This document shows, piece by piece, positions 7,349 through 11,701 of a stretch of 11,701 bases of DNA; within the stretch, counting starts at the first letter, position 1; every line of letters starts with the position of its first letter. The translations under genes and the position numbers were made by a program. This DNA is from DASQUK01 sp046723645. GTDB taxonomy: Bacteria > Actinomycetota > Acidimicrobiia > Acidimicrobiales > VFJN01. The notes beneath the pieces are model-generated. The model was not told the origin of the DNA and searched no databases. It was given only the letters and a program-made list of their open reading frames with translations. The stretch spans positions 1 to 11,701 of the forward strand of contig JBKOUY010000103.1 in NCBI GenBank assembly GCA_046723645.1. The letters run 5' to 3'.

Positions 7349-7921
7349 GTGCGAAAGTTCTTGGTCCTGGCGATGGCGGCCCTTGCGCTGCTCGGCGGCA
7401 TCGCCCTTCCCGTGGCGGCGCGCGGCACGGCCGCGCCCTACTGCGGCATTCGCTGGGGATCCCTGCCCAAGCAGGACTCCCACTACACGTCGGCGAGCAT
7501 CACGAACCTGCGGGCGGGACGGCATCCCTGCTTCGACCGGCTCGTTATCGATCTCGGGCCACGCCGGCCCGGCCTGCCGGGCCCCGACGGGACCGGCTAC
7601 CAGGTGCGCTACGTGAGCCAGTTCACCAGCGATCCTTCCGACCGGCCGATCACGCTCGCCGGTGCCGCGGACCTGTCGATCGTCGTGCACGCACGGGCGA
7701 TCGACGACAACGGCCGGCCGACGTACCGTGCGGCCGACCCGCGCCATGCGGTCAACGTGGCCGGCTTCTCGACCTTCCGACAGGTCGTCTTCGACGGCAC
7801 GTTCGAGGGCCAGACACAGATCGGGCTCGGAGTCCGCGCCCGCCTGCCGTTCCGTGTCTTCAGCCTGGCCGGGCCTGGCGGCGGCACTCGCCTCGTGGTC
7901 GACGTCGCCCACCGCTGGTAG
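7349..7921 (+). CDS. Secreted AMIN-like domain protein
   Basis: A 190-residue exported protein. The GTG at 7349 is chosen because a GAGGAGG site (7334-7340) lies 8 nt before it and because it opens directly into a signal peptide: basic VRK, hydrophobic FLVLAMAALALLGGIALP (4-21), then a VAA cleavage-type region (22-24). The mature part resembles the AMIN-like beta-sandwich domain found in many actinobacterial secreted proteins: C32 and C61 (a likely disulfide), FDRLVIDL (62-69), YQVRYV (84-89), a proline/glycine loop, ITLAGAADLSIVVHA (101-115), VAGFSTFRQVVFDG (137-150) and a closing RLVVDVAH (181-188). No catalytic residues are known for this domain; a cell-wall or polymer-binding role is usual speculation. 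The conserved Cys positions are not lipobox cysteines, so a soluble or wall-associated product is more likely than a lipoprotein. Confidence 0.85.
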   Translation: MRKFLVLAMAALALLGGIALPVAARGTAAPYCGIRWGSLPKQDSHYTSASITNLRAGRHPCFDRLVIDLGPRRPGLPGPDGTGYQVRYVSQFTSDPSDRPITLAGAADLSIVVHARAIDDNGRPTYRAADPRHAVNVAGFSTFRQVVFDGTFEGQTQIGLGVRARLPFRVFSLAGPGGGTRLVVDVAHRW

Positions 7922-7938
7922 CCCACGGCTGGCCGCGG

Positions 7939-7969
7939 CATGGGGCCGGCGGGAAGGTCCGGCCCCATG
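7939..7969. terminator. Strong 11-bp hairpin between convergent genes
   Basis: CATGGGGCCGG (7939-7949) and CCGGCCCCATG (7959-7969) are perfect reverse complements with a 9-nt loop. The hairpin lies 18 bp after the AMIN-like stop and 25 bp beyond the stop of the small minus-strand gene, so it is well placed to end transcription from both sides. There is no T tract, as is common in high-GC actinobacteria. This is the best-supported terminator in the window. Confidence 0.7.
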
Positions 7970-7993
7970 AGGCGGAGGCAGCTCGAAGGTCGA

Positions 7994-8361
7994 TCAGGGC
8001 CGGGCGACCGTCGACCCCGTGGCCGCCGGGGCGGGGTGAGCGGCGGCCAGTTCCTGCCATTCGCTCTCGGAGATCTCGCCCACGCCGCCGAGGCCGGCGC
8101 AACCCCGGGGCCTGCCTTCCCGTCGAGCCGGCCGTGCACGCCGCTGGCGACCATGCCGGCCGCCAGCGTGCCGGAACCCAGCGCGTGGCGGAGCCGCCGG
8201 CGGCGACGGAGCAGTGCGACGCGACCGCGCACCGAGCCACGGGCCGCGCAGGGTGCGGCGGTGGCGATGTCACCCACGGCCCGGTCGAACAGCGCGTGCA
8301 GCCGGGCGTCGAGGGCCGCTCGGTCGCCGCGAACCGGGACCGCGGGGGGAGAAGCGAGCAT
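7994..8361 (-). pseudogene. Small unrecognised gene with an apparent frameshift
   Basis: Two adjoining reading frames together look like one gene of about 122 residues. From the ATG at 8361 the first frame gives about 85 residues with strong G/C third-position bias: a helical stretch ALDARLHALFDRAVGDIATA (16-35), an arginine cluster LLRRRRRLR (50-58) and a short apolar segment to VASGV. That frame then reads on without a stop into the antisense of the AMIN-like gene. A different frame takes over near 8107 with equally good codon bias, containing EISESEWQELAAAHP, and stops at 7994, just before the convergent hairpin. One missing base in the CCCCGGGG run (8103-8110) would join them. The helical N-terminus followed by an Arg cluster and an apolar stretch recalls anti-sigma or small membrane-anchored proteins, but I do not recognise the family. 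It may be a true frameshift or a sequencing error. No ribosome binding site is visible. Confidence 0.5.
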
Positions 8362-8627
8362 GCCGGCATGACGGTCAGCGGGTCCCCTCGGTTCCCGCAG
8401 AGGTGCGGCGAAGCGGCCGATGATCGCCGACGCTCGGCCAGGCGGGTGACTCGAGGTCGAAGACTCCCGCCTCCGCTTCGACCTCAACCGCTGCGCGATT
8501 CCGGCGTTCGGGTGTGACGGATCACGGCGCCTGGGAACGCCGGTTCGGTGCTGGTGCCAGCCGCGCCCGTGCGACCTCGGTCAGGCACGGCGCGGCCCCG
8601 CTCACGTATCCCACAGGGCCTCCGGTG
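8362..8627. other. Gap without a supported gene, containing a 10-bp inverted repeat at 8453-8485
   Basis: No reading frame here has convincing codon bias plus a start. The notable element is a perfect inverted repeat, GAGGTCGAAG (8453-8462) and CTTCGACCTC (8476-8485), with a 13-nt C-rich loop. It lies about 140 bp after the cupin stop and about 90 bp upstream of the small frameshifted gene, so it could be a terminator for the cupin/proS side or an operator for the small gene. It is symmetric enough to fold on either strand. No T tract follows it. Confidence 0.45.
8370..8395 (-). promoter_or_regulatory. Possible ECF-type promoter giving a leaderless start
   Basis: On the minus strand GGAAC (8395-8391) and CGTC (8373-8370) are 17 nt apart, resembling ECF sigma factor promoters (GGAAC and CGTC/CGTT). 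The -10 element ends 8 nt before the ATG at 8361, so transcription would begin at or next to that codon. This fits the lack of a ribosome binding site. The match is short and could be chance. Confidence 0.2.
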
Positions 8628-9044
8628 TCAGCGTGGCCGGTGCTCTGTCCCCTGGCCTGGTGTGATCGTCATGAACCGGACCGGTTCGTGGACGTCCGCG
8701 GTGTGCCACACGCCAGCGGGGTTGATCATCGCTTCGCACGGGCCAAGCCCAACGGGCTCGGGAGCGCCGTCGACTTCCCGGATGACCGTCATCCGACCCG
8801 ACAGGCAGATCACGACCTCGTCGCCGGCAGGGTGACGCTCCCAGGTCTCCCATGACCGGCTGCCTTCGAAGACCATGACCATCCGGCCGTCCACGCCGTC
8901 CTCCGCCACCGAGGCCGAGTAGTCCTCCAGCACGCGGGCGTCCCAGCCGAAGCCATCGACGGCCAGCGCCCGCGACCCGAGACCGAGATGGACAGGGGTG
9001 GTAGTGAGATCGATCGCGTCACGAGGTTCGGTCACAAGCTTCAT
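8628..9044 (-). CDS. Small single-domain cupin protein
   Basis: A 138-residue protein with one conserved beta-barrel (cupin) domain. Motif 1 is seen as WERHPAGDEVVICLSG (68-83), with H71 and E76 as candidate metal ligands and G83 closing the motif. Motif 2 is seen as INPAGVWHTADV (107-118), with P109, G111 and H114. The first His position of the classic HxH pair is not a histidine, so the metal site, if any, is reduced. Such proteins range from sugar and amino-acid enzymes to simple ligand sensors, and the substrate cannot be inferred. It lies 133 bp downstream of proS on the same strand, far enough for a separate promoter. About 11 of its first 60 codons end in A or T, more than in the left-hand genes. 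No clear ribosome binding site precedes the ATG. Confidence 0.85.
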   Translation of the reverse strand: MKLVTEPRDAIDLTTTPVHLGLGSRALAVDGFGWDARVLEDYSASVAEDGVDGRMVMVFEGSRSWETWERHPAGDEVVICLSGRMTVIREVDGAPEPVGLGPCEAMINPAGVWHTADVHEPVRFMTITPGQGTEHRPR

Positions 9045-9177
9045 GCGGGCAGCGTCGCACCAACGCAGCCCGAGGTCTTGGACGAAAGGAACTCATCAGC
9101 CGGCCATGGATGGTTGCGGATCATGCCCGCGCAGAGCACTCATCGGCCCCTTCACGCCGGTGCGAGCAAGGATCGGC

Positions 9178-10983
9178 TCACTGAGCGGTCGTCGTGGCGG
9201 TGCTCTGGCGGCTGCGGTCGATGAGATGATCGGCGATCGCGCCGGTGGACACGTGATCGGTAGCGCCTGATCGGCGGTCCCGGACTTCCACGGTCCCGTC
9301 GGCGAGGCCTTGGCCGACGATGACGATGGTCGGTACTCCGATGAGCTCCGCATCTTTGAGCTTGACACCGGCGGAAAGGTTGGCCCGGTCGTCATAGAGC
9401 GCCCGCACTCGAGCCGAAGCCAGGGTTGTGGCGAGGCGATCAGCGAACTCGGGGACGGCCTTGCTCTTGCCGATGGTGACGATGTGGACGTCAGCGGGCG
9501 CGACCTCGCGTGGCCAGCACAGGCCGATGTCGTCGAGCGTGCTCTCTGCGATCGCGGCGACGGCACGCGACACGCCGATCCCGTAGGAACCCATCGTGAC
9601 GACCACGTCGCGGCCATCTGGCCCGAGGACCGTCAGGTGGAGCGCCTCGGCGTACTTCCGGCCAAGTTGGAAGATGTGTCCGATCTCGATGCCACGTCGC
9701 AGCTCGAGGGCCGTGCCGCACTCCGGGCACGGATCGCCCGGGCGCACGTCGGCGACGTCGGTCACGCCATCGGGCTGGAAGTCACGACCGGCCACAAGGC
9801 CAATGACGTGCTGCCCGGCTGTGTCCGCTCCGGTTACCCACACAGAACCGTCGACGACACGCCGGTCGACCAGGTAACGAATGCCCTGCGACGCACCGAG
9901 TGCGCCCGGGCCGATGTAGCCCTTCACGAGCTCCGGGCGTGCGGCGAAATCCGCATCGCCGAACGGCCCGACCGCGGCAGGTGCCACCTGCGCCTGGAGC
10001 CGGCGCAGGTCGAGTTCGCGATCGCCCGGTACACCTACTGCCAACGGCTCGCGCTCGCCGCCGGGGTGGGTGATCATCACGAGCACGTTCTTCAAAGTGT
10101 CGGCGGCCCCCCACCGGCGACCATCGCGCCGGCCCAGATCTGGCCTGCCGTTGAGGTGCGCGACGAGTGACTCGATCGTCGGCGTGTCCGGGGTGTCCTC
10201 GACATGCGCGGCGGGCGGGCTCTGCTCCACCGGTGCAGCGAGGAACGAACCGCGGATCGCTTCGACGTTGGCGGCGTAGCCGCAAGAAGAGCATCGGGCG
10301 AACCAGTCCTCGCCGGCGTCGAGTGGTGCGAGGAACTCCTCGCTCGCCGATCCACCCATGGCCCCGGACGTCGCGGCCACGATGACGTACGGGAGACCGA
10401 GACGATCAAAGGTCCGGATGTACGCGGCCCGATGCGCGTCGTAGGACGCCTGCAGGCCCCGTTCATCGATGTCGAAGGAATACGAGTCCTTCATCACGAA
10501 CTCGCGCCCACGCAACAGACCCGCCCGGGGCCGGGCTTCGTCGCGGTACTTGGTCTGAATCTGGAAGATCGAGACGGGCAGGTCCTTGTAAGACGTGCAG
10601 ATGTCCTTCACCAACAGCGTGAACATCTCCTCGTGCGTGGGACCCAGCAGATAATCGGTGCCTCGCCGGTCTTGCAGGCGGAAGAGGTTCTCGCCGTACT
10701 CGCTCCAGCGCCCAGTTGCCTCGTACGGGTCCCGCGGCAGCAACGCCGGGAAGTGGACCTCTTGAAACCCGGCCCGCTCCATCTCTTCCCGAACGACCCG
10801 TTCCACATTGCGCAGCACCCTCCAGCCCAACGGCAGCCAGCAGTAGATGCCAGGTGCCGCTCGGCGGACATAACCAGCCCGAACCAGCAGTCGGTGGCTG
10901 GCTACATCGGCGTCAGCCGGATCGTCTCGGAGGGTGCGCAGGAAGAGGCGGGACATCCGAAGCGGGGGCACGCTCGCGGTCAC
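9178..10983 (-). CDS. proS: Prolyl-tRNA synthetase, bacterial type with editing insertion
   Basis: A full-length class II synthetase (601 residues) that charges tRNA-Pro with proline in the cytosol. Motif 1 lies around GIYCWLPLGWRVLRN (45-59) to the FPALLPRD strand (78-85). THEE lies at 116-119, motif 2 at TKYRDEARPRAGLLRGREF (144-162) and motif 3 at GIGVSR (468-473). The insertion between motifs 2 and 3 (about 230-400) is the YbaK-like editing domain of bacterial ProRS, with DTLKNVLVM at 295-303. CSSC (231-234) and CPEC (419-422) bracket it and could bind zinc, as in other bacterial ProRS with paired CxxC. The C-terminal anticodon-binding domain follows from about 495. The start is ambiguous: GTG 10983, GTG 10971 or ATG 10956 all fit, and none has a good ribosome binding site. 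About a fifth of early codons end in A or T, less biased than the left-hand genes. Confidence 0.97.
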   Translation of the reverse strand: MTASVPPLRMSRLFLRTLRDDPADADVASHRLLVRAGYVRRAAPGIYCWLPLGWRVLRNVERVVREEMERAGFQEVHFPALLPRDPYEATGRWSEYGENLFRLQDRRGTDYLLGPTHEEMFTLLVKDICTSYKDLPVSIFQIQTKYRDEARPRAGLLRGREFVMKDSYSFDIDERGLQASYDAHRAAYIRTFDRLGLPYVIVAATSGAMGGSASEEFLAPLDAGEDWFARCSSCGYAANVEAIRGSFLAAPVEQSPPAAHVEDTPDTPTIESLVAHLNGRPDLGRRDGRRWGAADTLKNVLVMITHPGGEREPLAVGVPGDRELDLRRLQAQVAPAAVGPFGDADFAARPELVKGYIGPGALGASQGIRYLVDRRVVDGSVWVTGADTAGQHVIGLVAGRDFQPDGVTDVADVRPGDPCPECGTALELRRGIEIGHIFQLGRKYAEALHLTVLGPDGRDVVVTMGSYGIGVSRAVAAIAESTLDDIGLCWPREVAPADVHIVTIGKSKAVPEFADRLATTLASARVRALYDDRANLSAGVKLKDAELIGVPTIVIVGQGLADGTVEVRDRRSGATDHVSTGAIADHLIDRSRQSTATTTAQ

Positions 10984-11535
10984 TCGATCACCGTAGAGGG
11001 ACCACGTCCGCCCAGTCCGGTCGAGGCCGTTCCGCGTCGTGGCCCGCCCGCCGGAGCAGTACCTACGGTCCCTTCGTACTACTGAGGGCGTACTTGCTTT
11101 TCGTACCCAGGGACGATGTGGCCAGGGCCACGTGATCGTACGGTCAGGTCATGGCCGAGATCTGCTTGTGTCGAAGGACTGGGCGCCCGACGTGTCCACG
11201 TCGTCAAGCGGTCGCCAAGCTCCCGGCAACCGAAGTTCCGCAGGCTGGGCCCATGGCCCCGTTCACCAGCGATGATCTTCGGCGCCGGCGCGGCGCGGAC
11301 GTCGATGCCCGCACGGCCAACCGGGTGGTGGCTCCCGAGGGTTTTGGGGAGCCCGTGAGGCACCTGGTGATCTTCGCGGCTCCGGTCGTCGGCTTTTCCG
11401 GACCGGGTCGGGGAGGCCCCGCGGGCGTTCTCCCTGGTGGGTGACGCTACGGCCTGACTCGGCATCACCGTGGCCTGGACCTCCTCGGCGGCGTGAACGC
11501 TCAACGCAACGGGCACGGCCCGGACAGGATCCAAG
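10984..11535. other. 552-bp region without a supported gene; upstream region of proS
   Basis: Several open frames cross this stretch on both strands, but none has strong codon bias, a ribosome binding site or a recognisable motif. The least poor is 11253-11444 on the plus strand (ATG GCC CCG...), where about a quarter of codons end in A or T. I see no tRNA, T-box or riboswitch signature. Near its left part are GTAC-containing palindromes (described separately) that may belong to the proS promoter. A short hairpin CGGGG-AGG-CCCCG lies at 11409-11421. Confidence 0.5.
11059..11146. promoter_or_regulatory. Cluster of GTAC and other palindromes upstream of proS
   Basis: GTAC occurs five times in 83 bp (from 11059, 11076, 11090, 11103 and 11138); the last four are CGTAC. 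Next to them are a perfect GTGGCC-AG-GGCCAC (11118-11131), an overlapping CACGTG (11129-11134) and a near-perfect 14-bp palindrome TGATCGTACGGTCA (11133-11146, one mismatched pair). The cluster lies 76-163 bp upstream of the proS start. This could be an operator array or promoter region for proS. No defined -35/-10 pair is assignable. Confidence 0.3.
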
Positions 11536-11671
11536 ATGGCTGACAAGTCACGCCCGCACTCCTGGCGGCAACGAGACCGCCAAGGCGCTCAACGAGAAGC
11601 GAGCGGCCATGGAGCTCGAGCGCAAGACCAGATCGAGCCCGCTCGAGACGCCGGGCCAGTGGCGTCGGTGA
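11536..11671 (+). pseudogene. Short Lys/Glu-rich reading frame, apparently frameshifted
   Basis: From about 11570 to a TGA at 11669-11671 one frame reads GGNETAKALNEKRAAMELER and onward to GQWRR, with about 31 of 35 codons ending in G or C and a plausible helical, charged composition. This strongly suggests real coding. Upstream in the same frame the codon bias vanishes and there is no good start. A start with an AGGA-like site 6 nt before it, ATG at 11536 (MADKSR), is in another frame. Removing one C from CGCCCGC (11550-11556) would join them into a protein of about 44 residues. Without that change the ATG frame instead runs off the right edge with poor bias. I do not recognise the product. 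The break may be a sequencing error or a real mutation. Confidence 0.35.
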
Positions 11672-11701
11672 CGCGACCTGCCGGCTGCTGGTACGGGGAC
11701 C

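Noticed and set aside
7609..8487. 292-codon minus-strand frame from a TTG start
   Set aside because: Its 3' half is antisense to the AMIN-like gene and its 5' part has weak codon bias. Only the portion from 8361 to about 8107 looks coding.
6133..8517. Plus-strand open frame of 794 codons
   Set aside because: It covers the antisense of the MDR gene and the wrong frame of the AMIN-like gene. The length is explained by scarcity of stop codons in GC-rich DNA.
10984..11100. T-box or riboswitch leader for proS
   Set aside because: No T-box consensus or specifier-loop-like structure is visible, and no other aptamer signature is recognised.
11079..11546. 155-codon minus-strand open frame upstream of proS
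   Set aside because: Patchy codon bias, no ribosome binding site and no motif; it covers the palindrome cluster. Not supportable as a gene.
1..11701. CRISPR array, tRNA/rRNA genes, transposases, phage or toxin-antitoxin modules
   Set aside because: No regularly spaced repeats, no tRNA T-loop-like GGTTCGA signature, and no protein with transposase, integrase or toxin motifs was seen on either strand.

Overview
The window is high-GC bacterial DNA with dense, short-spaced genes. The third codon position is almost always G or C, and starts are preceded by GAGGAGG-type ribosome binding sites. Gene content (a class III cyclase fused to a STAND ATPase, a Baeyer-Villiger monooxygenase operon, an AMIN-like secreted protein, a bacterial-type ProRS) fits an actinobacterium, possibly of the Acidimicrobiia. 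That placement is inference, because no rRNA or other strong marker is present.

Layout, left to right. (1) 1-2579, minus strand: a three-gene operon read from right to left, SnoaL/NTF2-fold protein, then short-chain dehydrogenase, then Baeyer-Villiger-type flavin monooxygenase. The last gene runs off the left edge. Spacing is 13 bp and then a 4-bp ATGA overlap. A dehydrogenase making a ketone and a monooxygenase inserting oxygen next to it would form a simple alcohol-to-ester/lactone route; the substrate cannot be read from sequence. (2) 2624-5371, minus strand: a large signalling protein with a class III nucleotide cyclase domain, an NB-ARC-like ATPase and a helical repeat tail, but no C-terminal LuxR HTH. 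It lies 44 bp upstream of the operon, across a strikingly AT-rich spacer that probably holds the operon promoter. (3) 5546-6190, plus strand: a RibD_C/dihydrofolate-reductase-fold protein, divergent from the cyclase. (4) 6301-7221, minus strand: a zinc-free NAD(P)H quinone-reductase-like MDR enzyme. It is divergent from (5) 7349-7921, plus strand, a secreted AMIN-like protein. A nested palindrome lies between their starts. (6) 7994-8361, minus strand: a small unrecognised gene that reads well only if one frameshift is allowed. A strong 11-bp hairpin separates it from the convergent AMIN-like gene. (7) 8628-9044, minus strand: a small single-domain cupin. (8) 9178-10983, minus strand: prolyl-tRNA synthetase with its editing insertion and two CxxC pairs. 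(9) 10984-11701: mostly non-coding, with a cluster of GTAC palindromes upstream of proS and, near the right edge, a short lysine/glutamate-rich reading frame that also looks frameshifted.

There is no CRISPR array, tRNA, rRNA, transposase or phage gene. This looks mainly like ordinary chromosomal accessory metabolism. The items most worth a second look are the cyclase-STAND protein without HTH and its physical link to the monooxygenase operon, the palindrome between the MDR and AMIN-like genes, the two frameshifted small genes, and the change in codon composition from about 8.6 kb rightwards.
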